Positions 44,279 to 56,300 of a DNA stretch of 64,000 nucleotides are shown in pieces. The stretch is from Odontesthes bonariensis (taxonomy: Eukaryota; Chordata; Actinopteri; Atheriniformes; Atherinopsidae). The notes beneath the pieces are model-generated. The model was not told the origin of the DNA and made no database searches. It worked only from the letters and a program-made list of their open reading frames with translations. Position numbers and translations under genes: made by a program. The stretch covers positions 39,731,777-39,795,776 of the forward strand of contig NC_134510.1 in the NCBI RefSeq assembly GCF_027942865.1. The letters run 5' to 3'. Numbering within the stretch: position 1 is the first letter of the stretch; every line of letters begins with the position of its first letter.

Positions 44279-45488
44279 GTAGAAAATCCAAAAGCAGAAC
44301 CAGACTGAAAATGAACAACTATGAACCGGCAGCTGACAAGGAGATTAAAAGAGGACGAAAAGACGAGTAACAGGAAGCTGAGTTTCAAAATAAAACAGGA
44401 AATGAAGCAAAGCCCAGGACAGAACACACTAAAAACGACACCGAATAGAAACTCTTAACAACAAACTAAGACACAATAAAGTAGAAACTGAACTAAGACC
44501 TGGACTGAAAGATGAACACCGGAACAGAACTGAGGACAGACAAGACGACATCCGATAAATATAAAACAAAGTAAGAACAACAACGAATTAAAATCACAAG
44601 AGAGACTAAACAAAAAGGTTCATCAAGAACAGACCAATACAGACAGAGAATTCAAACAAATAACTCCAAAATACTAAGAACACAAACAAGAAAAAAGAAT
44701 AAAGCAAAACAAAGAAAAGTCCAAATCTGGCCCAAAATGAAACGGACATTATTCAGATGTGAGATACATTTATTATCAGCTTCTCTGGATCACTTTGGAA
44801 GAAGGGAGTGAGCAGTAAACTGCACTGTGAAGCCATTAGCTTGTCTGAACAGAGGTGGTTTTTCAAGGAGAATATGAAACCCTAATCAAATCCTACTGTC
44901 CCGGAGGGATGTTTGTCAGATTTAAAACACTAAAGAGGCAGAGCTGTAACAGTACGAGCATTCTTCCCGAGACATTCGACACGCCGAGTTCACTTAAGGT
45001 TGAATATTTCGATTTCTGTGAGAGGTCAAAGCCTCCTGGAACCGAAACGGAGATCTTTAAGTTCCTCTGCCGGTTCACTGAAGGTCAGGCTGTGAAATCA
45101 CTCTGCTGGATTTAATGCTTCACTGTAGTTCTTTCTGAAGGTCTGCCACTATGTCTTATGTAGGTCAGTTCTTGGGAAAAAGCAGTTCACGCCCTCCTTT
45201 CGTTTCCCACTTAAATATCTTTGACCTCTCACGATGACGACCACAGTTATGAAAGTTTAGAAAACTGATACTGAGAAAACATTTCACAATTAACATTTTC
45301 TCTGTTCATTAAAGGGGACAAACGCCCTCTTTAACAGCGTCTGTACGCTGGCTGAGGACACGTCGTCATGCTGCTGTGTTTACGGACGTTAGCTGTCATC
45401 AACACCTGGACATCACATGAAGCTGCTCCTCCAGTCGGACCAGAAATGCTCCAGATCTATTTTTAAAGGTAAACACAAGAAACGTGTC
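44279..45488. other. Intergenic, A-rich in part, nothing recognised
   Basis: A long stretch at 44,340-44,720 is rich in AAC/AAG words. The ORF at 44,855-45,115 has no recognisable domain. Confidence 0.35.
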
Positions 45489-46290
45489 CTAAAGAAAAAA
45501 TGGACCAAACTCAATGAATGATTCCCTATATTCCCTGTAATATAGATCAGTGAGCAGTGCTGACTGGAAATAAAAGAGGTAAAGAAAAGTAGGAATGGGA
45601 TTCAAACCCTGGTTCGGGTAGGGGTAGAAATAGAAGAGGTAATGATAAGTAGAAATGGGATTCAAACCCTGGTTCGGGTAGAGGGTAATGAAAGTATAGA
45701 GGGTGCCAGAGGTGGAGGCAGGACAAGACACACGAGCAGATTCAGCAGACAAACTCACCTAAACAGTCCTACAGTCACTAAAAATGACAGCAAACACAAG
45801 GCCATACAGGACAACTCACCTAAAATGGCCGACTGCTTTCAAAAGGCTCACATGGGCCACACCCTCCACCTAAATACATCCTGGATTTCTTCCTTGTTTC
45901 TTCCAAAAGTCTGTTTACCCTAAGTGCTCCCCCTGCTGGGCCCCCAGCTGCTATTGTTTCTTCTAATCCAAATCCACTGACTGGACTTTACTGCCTCATC
46001 TGACACTTCCTTCACTATTTTCCTCACACTCTGTCCACTTACACCCAGCTCCCTCAACAATGAGACAACAGACTTTGCAACAAATCCTCTACATCCTACT
46101 TCCACTGGACAGATTCTAACTTTCCATCCTCGCTGCTCAGTTTTAAGACTATCCTGCTGGCTGTGAGCTTCTGTCCATGTTGTCTGCTGAGAGAGTTCAC
46201 CTGAGTTACCAGCTGATGCTGTGTGTGACATCATCAGCTGAGCTGTTGCTAAGCTACAGAAACAACAGCCCAACCCGCTGATGGAGACCT
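45489..46290 (-). pseudogene. LINE reverse transcriptase C-terminal fragment and 3' UTR, copy 1
   Basis: Minus-strand frame 46,273-45,920 encodes WKVRICPVEVGCRGFVAKSV then LLRELGVSG and SSQWIWIRRN, matching the C-terminal domain of a common fish non-LTR element. A repetitive 3' UTR follows to 45,489. The same 3' UTR occurs at 60,480-61,150. Confidence 0.6.
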
Positions 46291-46319
46291 CTGAAGGTTT
46301 CCACCTCGCCTTCCTCTCT

Positions 46320-46435
46320 GTTACACTTTCTACATGTTTGTCAGCTGGTTTATATTTGATTTAGTCATCTATCAGAATTAATAATGCATCGAGATCTTTT
46401 CCCTTCAGGGATGAATAAAGTATTGTTGAATTTAA
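46320..46435 (+). mobile_element. LINE 3' tail fragment
   Basis: CTTTTCCCTTCAGGGATGAA TAAAGTATTG motif of fish LINE ends. Confidence 0.45.
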
Positions 46436-47149
46436 TCTAATGGAAAACCTCCATGACTTGTTCTGGTTTTGTTATGGATTAATTTGCCTTCAGTTCTGAA
46501 CTTTTTGCCTTTTAAAGCAGGTTTTCCTCAGAACTGCCCAGTTAAAGGAAAAACTCAACAAAAGCTACATTTTATAACATGTTTGTACGTCTCCAAATTC
46601 ATTAAACAACCAGATTTTTGTTGTTTTAAGTTGTTTTATAAACTTATTTTAAATTTTTTTGTTATTATTGAATAACCTCATGTAAACATGACAGAGCAGA
46701 AGCTAAAGAAGTAACCCAAAGAGGAATGAATTAGCTGATAAAATCCTTTTTTTTGTTATTTTATAAGGGTTCTGCAGATACTTTCTTTCATCCCAAACAA
46801 CAGCAGCACTTAGGAGCTAAACTATCTTTGTTCATGTGCTTCAGAAGCAGTTTGTGGCTCCTGTTTGGTCTCATATTTACTTAAAGGTGGACTGTCGGAG
46901 GTTGCTGGTCAACAGTAAGTCCGGATAAACTGGATAAACTTTGTCTCTCTGGTGAGTTTTTGAGGTGTTGTGAGTCAAACCGTTGGGTTCACAGTCTCTG
47001 GGTGTGTGTCGGAGTCTCTTCCTGAGCTCCCAGTTTCCAGTATTTTCCTTCTAAATGTTCTCTTTCATTCAGAGTTAATCGATTTGTCGGAGACAGATTC
47101 AGAGATTCAGTTCTTCTTATTCTTTCTGTGTCATCGCAACATGCTCCAG

Positions 47150-47284
47150 CCAATCAGGCGTCTGGCATCAACCCTGAAACCCGGCTGGATTCTTCCTCAG
47201 CAGGTTATAAAGTCCCAGCGGCCTCTGCGTCTTCGTCGTCACTCGGCTTGGCTGCTTTCTCTACGCTGGAGCATCTCTGATGTG
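47150..47284 (+). promoter_or_regulatory. Putative perilipin promoter and non-coding exon 1
   Basis: CCAATCAGG (47,150-47,158) lies about 50 bp upstream of a TATAAAG box (47,206-47,212). Transcription would start near 47,236, and the leader would end at the donor ATGTG|GTGAGG (47,284). The link to the coding exon at 50,301 is inferred from position and strand. Confidence 0.5.
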
Positions 47285-48253
47285 GTGAGGCTCATCACAG
47301 CTTTTCTTTGCTTCTGTCGTTACTTAAGAGCTTAAACTTTGAGTCGTGAGAGGTTCGGGTGATGTATGTTACACTAAGATGTCCAAAATTCTGCCGTTTC
47401 TGCTTCTGTTCTGGGGTTTTAACTGTTTCATATCAGAATAAAGGGAATTGTGATTAAAGTTTCAGGCTGTTTGACAAAATCAAACTCGATTTAGCCAAAA
47501 AAAAAAGCTTTCAAGTCTTTTTAATCTTGGATTACCTCGTGATAAATGTGATAAAATTCTGTCAGGTTGATGCGATCTGTTGGTTTCCTTCTTTATAAAG
47601 GACTAGTTTGAATTTAGATTGATTGGATTGAGATAATTGAGATAACTTTAGTTGTCATTTGGCACTTTTTAAATAAAAAACGGATTAATTTAATCCTTTC
47701 ATGTAAACGTGGTTCTGCTGAGAGATCAGAGGGTGAGAAACGGCCACAAAGACTCTGGAAAAACGTTCAGGTTCTGTCTCCGTCTCCTGGGAGGTGTGTT
47801 CCAGCTCATTTTCTCTTCTACTGTGTTCTTTAGGGAACAAATTCCAAACACCAGAAGCATCGAATCACAGCAGCCAGGATTATTCTGAGACTCTGGAAAA
47901 CACCGAAATCTACAGGTTGAAAAAAACCCCCAAAAAAACAGGTAAATTGAGACATATTTTAAGTAAAAGGCAGCAAAAGCTTTCTTTAAGTTGATTTTTG
48001 TTGTTGTTATATGACACACGTTTCGAATTATTCTCCACATTGAATTGACTTTTGGAGTTCTGGACTTTGACTTGTGTGTGTTTTCCTGTCAGCCTGTTGG
48101 GTGTGGCCCTCATTTCACTTATTTAATTTCAACAGTGCAGCTTATTACTGTTAGATTAAATGTAGTTTAACATCTGCAGAGATTAATCAATAAATAAGCT
48201 CAATTAATATTGATTTTAGAAGGTAGCCAGACTCTCCTGTAACCTTTAAAGTG
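47285..48253. other. Probable perilipin intron 1, nothing recognised
   Basis: AT-rich, no exon or element recognised. Confidence 0.4.
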
Positions 48254-48592
48254 TCCTGATCAGCAGTTCTGCAGCTTCCTGAAGCTCTTTCAGAGTTTCT
48301 CTGCTTCTTCCCTCATCTTCAGTCCAGTCCTTGTACCTGAGCATCTTCAGAGGAATGTGTTTTTTCTTTGTTCAGCCACTTAACTCTGAGCTGTGAACCA
48401 TTCAGGCAGGAAAAAGGCTCCTAACTCAAGGGATGAACCAGAGTTGTGTCCACACAGAACAGACAACTTAGCAAAGAAGCCGTTTTAAACTGGATCTTTA
48501 GGCACTTTGTTCCCAGCAGCCTGTCACAGAGACACATCATTTGTTCCCATTTCTTTAGCTGCATGTGTGAAAAACAGCAAAGATAACACAGT

Positions 48593-49198
48593 GTGACAGA
48601 CAGAAAACAGGATTTCTGCAGCAACAAGGTGATTCCCAAAGAGCTGTTAGCTGAAAACTTGGCATATCTCAGCATGGTGTGCAGTGTGTCCTTAAAACAT
48701 TTGAGGAAACTGGACAAGTGGAGGACAGAAGAAGAAGTGTCAGGCCTAAAGAACTATCTCCAGCAGATGAACAGGATCTGAAAGTGATGTCCTTAAGAAA
48801 GAGGAAAACATCCAGCAAAGACCTGACACAGGAGCTGAGAGATGCATCTGGACCTTCAGCTGATCCATCTGCTGTTGGCCCAAGCCTCATCAGAAATGGG
48901 CTCCATGGAAGGGTGGCTGTCAGGAAGCCGTTCTTAAGGAAGGGAAACAGGGAGAAAAGGCTGAGCTGTGCCAAAGGACACAAGAAGTGGGCTGAAAATC
49001 AGTGGCAGCAGGTCTGATGGAGGGATGAATCCTCCCCAGAGCCCGGAGCTCAACATTACTGAAGCAGTGTGGGATCATGTTGGCAGAGAACGCAACAAAA
49101 GGCAGCCCACATCCAAAGAAGAGCTTTGGGATGTCCTTCAAGAAGCCTGGAGAACTATTCCTGAAGACTCCTTAAAGAAAGGACAGAAAGCTGTCTGA
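48593..49198 (+). pseudogene. Tc1/mariner transposase remnant, copy 2
   Basis: Same two frames and the same internal deletion as copy 1: LGISQHGVQCVLKTFEETG helix-turn-helix part and SPELNITEAVWDHVGRERN C-terminal part. It stops earlier (GQKAV) because of a small deletion. Confidence 0.8.
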
Positions 49199-49237
49199 GA
49201 GGGTTCAGGCTGTGCTGGAGGACAAAGGAGCTCAGAG

Positions 49238-49690
49238 CAGATATTCACTTTAAAGCTGCTCAGAACTGAACTAACTCTGGTTCTGCCTCAGATTCTGGGT
49301 TTATGTTCATGTTGGAACATGTTTCAGTGAATCTCTGCAGCTGTTACCATGGAAACATCTGCAGATATTCACTTTAAAGCTGCTCAGAACTGAACTAACT
49401 CTGGTTCTGCCTCAGATTCTGGGTTTATGTTCATGTTGGAACATGTTTCAGTGAATCTCTGCAGCTGTTACCATGGAAACATCTGCAGATATTCACTTTA
49501 AAGCTGCTTAGAACTGAACTAACTCTGGTTCTGCCTCAGATTCTGGGTTTATGTTCATGTTGGAACATGTTTCAGTGAATCTCTGCAGCTGTTACCATGG
49601 AAACATCTGCAGATATTCACTTTAAAGCTGCTCAGAACTGAACTAACTCTGGTTCTGCCTCAGATTCTGGGTTTATCTTCATGTTTGACC
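49238..49690. repeat. 124-bp tandem repeat, about 3.7 units
   Basis: Same unit as the array at 32,553-33,497. Confidence 0.95.
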
Positions 49691-50300
49691 TTTTCCTGCT
49701 TCTTCAGGCCTTCGTCTTCATCATGACTCGATAAATCAAACATAATGTCGGTGGAGTCAAGTTGTGTGTTAACCATTGATAAGGTTCTTTAATCAATTAG
49801 GAGGACTTGCTCCCCTACTCTCCTGTAAAATATGTTTACTTGAAGTCAATATAGAATATATATAGAAGCGTTTCTGTTATGTTAAATTTGAAAATATAAA
49901 TCTTTAATTTACTGTCCAACAGTCTTCTGTCATAATGTTTTTATTCCACTTGACTTTGGAGTGTTTTTCTCCCTCTTTTGGGGGAATTCACCAAAACAAG
50001 ACTCAGCTGATTTAAATGTTAATAAAGCATATTATTTTCACCTGGTGAATTCTTCACGCCATTTTCTGCGCTCTCGTTAAAGACGTTGGGCTGAATGAGC
50101 AATTTCAATGACTGCTTCAGACGATGCAAAGAAAAAGCTGATTTCCATGCTGGTCGGAGCTCAACAGTCTCTCGCTTTGTGGAGGCTCGGCAGCTGACCG
50201 CCTCATGCTGACATTAAAGGCTAAATTTTGGAGTCATGATGAAGAATCTCATTTGTGAGCTCTCTTTTATTTGTTTCTCTTTAGATTTGGTGAAGTGGAA

Positions 50301-50324
50301 ATGGCAGCTCGTCAGGATCATAAG
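50301..50324 (+). CDS. Perilipin coding exon 1
   Basis: ATG in context TGGAAATGG, eight codons, donor GTGAGA, phase 0. Confidence 0.7.
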
Positions 50325-53300
50325 GTGAGATTAAAAACAGTTACAACAGAGCTGCCCAAGCCCTTCAGCCTTTGCACAGCTGTGCTTGACTACATTAACA
50401 ATAACATGTCATGACTTGTTGGATGGTTGGAATGATGGTTGCTTGGTTGGATGATTGATTGGATAATTGGTTGACCAAATGGGTGGTTGGATGGTTAGAT
50501 AGTTGTTTGGTTGTATGATTGGATAGTTGGGTGGTTGGATGGTTGGATAGTTGGATCATTGGATAGTTAGTTGGTTGGTTGGCCGGATGGGTGGTTGGTT
50601 GGGTAGTTGGATGGTTGGATGATTGATTGGATGGTTGGTTGGATAGTTGGATTGTTGCTTGGTTGGATAGTTGGATCATTGGATAGTTGGTTGGTTGGCC
50701 GGATGGGTGGTTGGATGGGTGCTTAGATACTTTGTTGGGTAGTTGGATGGTTAGATAGTTAGATAGTTGGGTGGTTGGATGGTTAGACAGTTGGTTGGGT
50801 GGTTAAATAGTTGGTTGGTTGGATGATTGATTGTTGCTTGGTTGGATAGTTGGATCATTGATAGTTGGTTGGTTGGCTGGATGGGTGGTTGGTTGGTTAT
50901 GTGGTTAGATAGTTGGTCGAGTAGTTGGATGGTTTGATAGTTGGGTGGTTGGATGGTTAGAAAGTTGGTTGGGTGGTTGGATGGTTAGATAGTTGGGTGG
51001 TTGGATGGTTAGACAGTTGGTTGGGTGGTTGGATGGTTAGACAGTTGGTTGGGTGGCCAGATTGGGTGGTTGGATGATTGATTGGATAGTTGGGTCATTG
51101 GATGGTTGATTGGATAGTTAGGTGGTTGGATGATTGATTGTTGCTTGGTTGGATAGTTGGATCATTTGATAGTTGGTTGGTTGGATGGTTAGACAGTTGG
51201 TTGGGTGGTTGGATGGATGGTTAGATAGTTGGATGGTTGGATTGGGTGGTTGATTGGATAGTTGGGTCATTGGATAGTTGGGCGGTTGGATGATTGATTG
51301 TTGCTTGGTTGGATAGTTGGATCATTTGATAGTTGGTTGGTTGGGTGGATGGATGATTGGTTGGTTATGTGGTTAGATAATTGGTTGGGTAGTTGGATGG
51401 TTAGATAGTTGGGTGGTTGGATGGTTGGATGATTGATTGGATAGTTGGATGATGGATTGGATGGGTGGTTGGATGAGTAGGTGGTAGAACTGATTAGTTG
51501 GTGAGTCTATTGGATTTAGTGGAGCTGATGGTGCAGCCCTGTTCAATCTGTGTTTCAGAGCAGTGCTTTTCTGAAAGTTTCCAGTCTGCCTCTGGTTCAA
51601 TCGGCTTTCCAGTCCGTGACTTCAGCGTACTCTGGGGTCAAAGATCGGTATCCTCTGCTGGGGCTGATGGGAGGAGTGGCAGAGGTCGGAGTTCGCAGCA
51701 TCTCTAAAGAGGCCATGAGAAGAGTAACGCCTCTCCTCCAGAGTCTGGAGCCACAGAGTACGTAGAAATGACTGCTGCTGACAACATGACCGAGTCTACC
51801 CACACATTCCTTTTTATCCGCAGTGACTCATGTGTTTAATCTTGCTCTGTGCAGTTGAAGTCGCCAACAGTTTTGCCCTCGATGGTCTTGATCTTCTGGA
51901 AAAAAACTTTCCAATCCTGAACCAGTCGACAGATGAGGTTTGTCTTGCTCTTTTTTCTGAAACATATTTTATTTTAAATAAATAGTTTGATCACGTCGTT
52001 CAAGGTTCATATTGAATCGGCAGTACACATAATATTGGATGTTGTTGAGGTGGTTTTTTGTGACATATTCGCAACTTTAGTGGAATAACATTTGGTTACT
52101 CTTAATGGGCCTCATGCAAGAACATTTTCGTATTTTTATTCTAAATTTCTCTCAATTTTTTCGTAAGGTCTCGTACAAACACGCCACGTCAGATTCAACA
52201 AACGCTCTTAACTTTGGAAAAAATGTGTAAACGACCTGCGTAAATGATGAATCCCACCTGTGCGTATCTAAGTGCACGTGCACAAGGATAGAAGATTTGC
52301 ATACTCCACGCCCTAAATTATACCATATAAGGCTGTGCTTCCTCGCTCCTGTGCCAGGAAGTGTTGAGTGTTGAGTCATGAGAATGGCATCAAGGTGCAA
52401 AAAGAACAACTTTAGGGGCTCTGAGATTGAAGTTCTGCTTCCAGAGATCCAAAAAGGAAAATCTATCATTTTAGCAGTGTCAGTGTTACGGGTTTCAAAG
52501 GTGGTAACCGGAAGTAACAAATGATAGTTTATTCTGGCTCACTGCTGTCAACTCTCCTGGAAGTTTCCTGGAAAACAGAATCGTTACATCTGTCAGTGAA
52601 AGAGCGAGCCGCCATCTTCTTCCCCGAATCTCGGTCTGATTTATTACAAACTTCCAACAATCATGGTATAAAACAATAAACGTTTCCCCACATGTAATCA
52701 TGTTTCAGTTTCATTTGGTAATTGTTAACACAATGTTCTGTACTCTCCACACATCAGTGGCCAATATTTCTCACACACACATTCAGAGAAATAGTCATAT
52801 TACAAAAATAAATCACTTTCTTCCAAATGCACCAATTTCAAAAGAATAAACATTTTAATCTATGTAGATGTATCTTTGTTTCTTTTTAACTCAGGAAACT
52901 AATTTTAACATTAATGTAATAATGTAACTCTCTTTGGCTTTAAATGACTTTAGGGTCAAAACATGGAACACTGTACACATAGGGATAACCATTCAACTTA
53001 GATTGCATTTTTCTTATCTCAGACCAGACTGTAACGGTTCCTGTGAAAATTCAGGATTAACTCTTAAGCTGTTAACTATAAACCTCCTTATTTTACTAGA
53101 ACATTAACACTCATCCTTAACATATCAGGACTTCAGAAACCGAAATAAAGACATTGCTAGGGAGTGGAGACGACGTCATACAAAATCAAACACCTGCACA
53201 GTCACAAGCACACACAGGCTAAACAACCGTTAGCGCCATAGCTTACAGAAAAAAACTGTATTTCGCGGTTCTAGCCGCGGTTCTTAAACTCAATGAAACA

Positions 53301-56300
53301 CATCAAAAATTCCACAACAGACATATCACAGCTACTACACATAACTGTACACTTCAAGGGGAGACATATTTATGTACATTTTACCGTGTACTAACCTGGA
53401 AAACAGAATCGTTACATCTGTCAGTGAAAGAGCGAGCCGCCATCTTCTTCCCCGAATCTCGGTCTGAGAGCAGAGGGAGGGGCTCCCCACCTAAGACGTC
53501 GCGGTGCAACGATTATCGCACTTTGGTTCCACTTTCTCCATTTTTTCTGTACACTAACATTGCCTCCCGCAATAGTATTTTTTTTTTTAAATCATTAAAT
53601 CTTTAGCTAGGCAAAATTAAAGTGCTGTGTAAAGTTACCCACACAAATAACCAACAGATTTTCTTTGACTGTAACTGAACAAAAAGTGACCAGGTGTTTT
53701 CACACTAGTGTGTATCACATCAGCAGTGGAATTACGGGACCTAAAGCGAAGAAATGGGAAACAGTTACGAGTGCTGTTAATACCATGTCACCGAAATAAA
53801 AAAATAAATGGTTTGATGAAAATGGCTTAAAAAAAAAAATGTCTCGCCATGGGCAGGCGCTCGATGACTGCAACTAAAGCCGTGCAATCAGTTGTTGCCT
53901 CATCATGATGGCTCTTTGATGGGGGGGTCCATGAGGGGGGTCTTCTGGCACCACACCTTCTGGTCTGCCTGGGCTGGTTCAGGTGGAGACCCTCGTTCAT
54001 GGCAATATTGCGCCATGAACGAGGTATGGAGACACACCCACCTGGCCTTCAGCTCAGTGCGCTCCTCAACAGCACGGGTGCTTTGATGCGTATATGTGTG
54101 CATTGCTCCAATTATGATTGGCAGTCCAGCCACGGGATGAAAGTCCCTCTTAATCTGTACTTGTTGGACAGCGGTGTATGGGAATCTGATGTACCATGGG
54201 TGATAAACTGATGAGCGCTTTGATGACCAAGGGGAGCGCACGGCTCACAGAGGACTGGGACACCCCCGATCTGTCTCCAATCTCCCTCTGAAAGGTTCCA
54301 GGGGCCAAAAATCCAAGGGTGGTGAGGACCTGGGCGTGTGGTGGAATTGGGTTTGATCGGCGTGTTTTTCTCTGGAGTCGTGGCTCTAGCAAGATGCATA
54401 TTTGTAGCAGCACAGTCCTTGGGAATCTTAATCGTGATGTCAGCCATTCGTCTGTCCACACTGTCTCTTCCAAGAGCCTGACGTGCTAAGGCATCCAAAA
54501 GTAGAAAGTCAGTCGCTGGTTACGCTTCCCATTGACCTTTGCTATATACAGATTCAAATGAACCTTCAATTAGTGCACAATTTAAGTCAAACAGAATAAT
54601 GTCAGCATGATTATGGGGTATAATGTATATAATGTATATTTATTTATGTTTTCTTCAAAGTAATTAAATATACAATCCAATAGTCAAGCAAACTTGATTG
54701 GAATAACAGCGGACTATTTTACAAAACTCCTACGACAGGTCTGGATCACTCGTAAATTCTGTTCGTACCTGAAAGAAAACGTAAAATACGAAAAGATTGG
54801 TGAATGCGCAAATTCTCTTAAATCACTCGCACGGATGATTTAAGAACAAATCTGTGTGTACGAACGGTTCTTGCATGAGGCCCGATGTTTATTCTCAGCC
54901 CAAACAACATCATTTCAGGCCTAGAGGCAGCTCGACCAAAAATTAGGGTTAACCCCTTAAAGGGGAACTCCGGGGCATTTGAAGCGCGTTTCCATTGCTA
55001 GAGGTTGTCAAATACTGATAGTAGGACACAGAGAGGTGCAAATCTGCGCTCCCTGTGTGGAGATCGCTCTGTCCGCACAGCGTGTCATGCGAGGCTAATA
55101 CGTGGTGGCTAAGGGGCAAACGCTAACCCTTCCACGTAAAACAACAACTTGCACACTGCAGAAACGTCACACCACTTTATAACCCATCCGACAATAAAGT
55201 CACAAGCCTTACCATCAAAACCATATGCATGGTTCTCACATTACTGGCATGGGGACGTTACAAAACAACTTTATAAACAGCATGTCACTCACCGGCTGGT
55301 TGTAGGCTCGCGCATGTGAAAGCCCAAAAGAGTCGATGGACGATAATCCCAAATACAAAACAATTATTTTCTCTAGAAAAACTGCGTTCAAGTATTTAAA
55401 ACATTACAACAATACATGCCCAGTAATATTGTTGTAATGTTTTAAATACTTGAACGCAGTTTTTCTAGAGAATATAATTGTTTTGTATATGGGATTATTC
55501 TCCATCGACTCTTTTGGGCTTTCACATGCGCGAGCCTACAACCAGCCGGTGAGTGACATGCTGTTTATAAAGTTGTTTTGTAACGTCCCCATGCCAGTAA
55601 TGTGAGAACCATGCATATGGTTTTGATGGTAAGGCTTGTGACTTTATTGTCGGATGGATTATAAAGTGGTGTGACGTTTCTGCAGTGTGCAAGTTGTTGT
55701 TTTACGTGGAAGGGTTAGCGCTTGCCCCTTAGCCACCACGTATTAGCCTCGCATGACACGCTGTGCGAACAGAGCGATCTCCACACAGGGAGCGCAGATT
55801 TGCACCGGTCTGTGTCCTACTGGCAGTATTTGACAACTTCTAGCAATGGAAACGCGCTTCAAATGCCCCGGAGTTCCCCTTTAACGCCTGAATTTATATA
55901 GCTGTATATAAAAAAATGTTTTGTGTGTGTTTTAGCCTTTAAGTAGATGGTAAATAATGCTGAGATTATTAATTTCACTTTTGCACAAAAAATAAATAGA
56001 AATTGGCATCCTGGTCAATTTTGAGTCACTTTGGTATGTTTGGTATGTAATTTGGTATGTTGCTTATTTGCAACACCAGGCATAATGGTCAATAATAAGA
56101 TAACAACAGAGTAATATAACAGTGAAAAAACAATGTTTTTTATTCACCCTTTTTATTTTTACATATTTATTCATATAAATCTGCAACAGGAAATAAGTCT
56201 GTCACTTTGCGGTCGTAGTGAATATGGACTAACCGGCATTGGGGGAATAAAGATGCTATCTCAGCTGGTTGATTGAGTCAAACGGTTTGTAGCATATATG

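Larger units (their letters stand above)
48254..49690 (+). mobile_element. Internally deleted Tc1-like unit with 124-bp repeats, copy 2
   Basis: Collinear with copy 1 at 30,971-33,497 but lacking the LINE insertion (empty site at about 48,575-48,600). Lies in the inferred perilipin first intron. Confidence 0.75.
52107..54883. mobile_element. PIF/Harbinger element with both protein remnants
   Basis: Exact 17-bp inverted ends GGGCCTCATGCAAGAAC (52,107-52,123) and GTTCTTGCATGAGGCCC (54,867-54,883). It carries a Myb/SANT-like part on the plus strand and a HARBI1-like transposase remnant on the minus strand, arranged convergently, and a nested repeat insertion. The target duplication is not clear. 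Lies in perilipin intron between exons 3 and 4. Confidence 0.8.

Noticed and set aside
46970..47335. 121-codon ORF overlapping the CCAAT/TATA region
   Set aside because: Overlaps a promoter and leader exon and has no domain.
50395..51600. Thr/Asn/Gln-rich minus-strand ORFs
   Set aside because: Product of the GGTT/GGAT repeat inside a perilipin intron.
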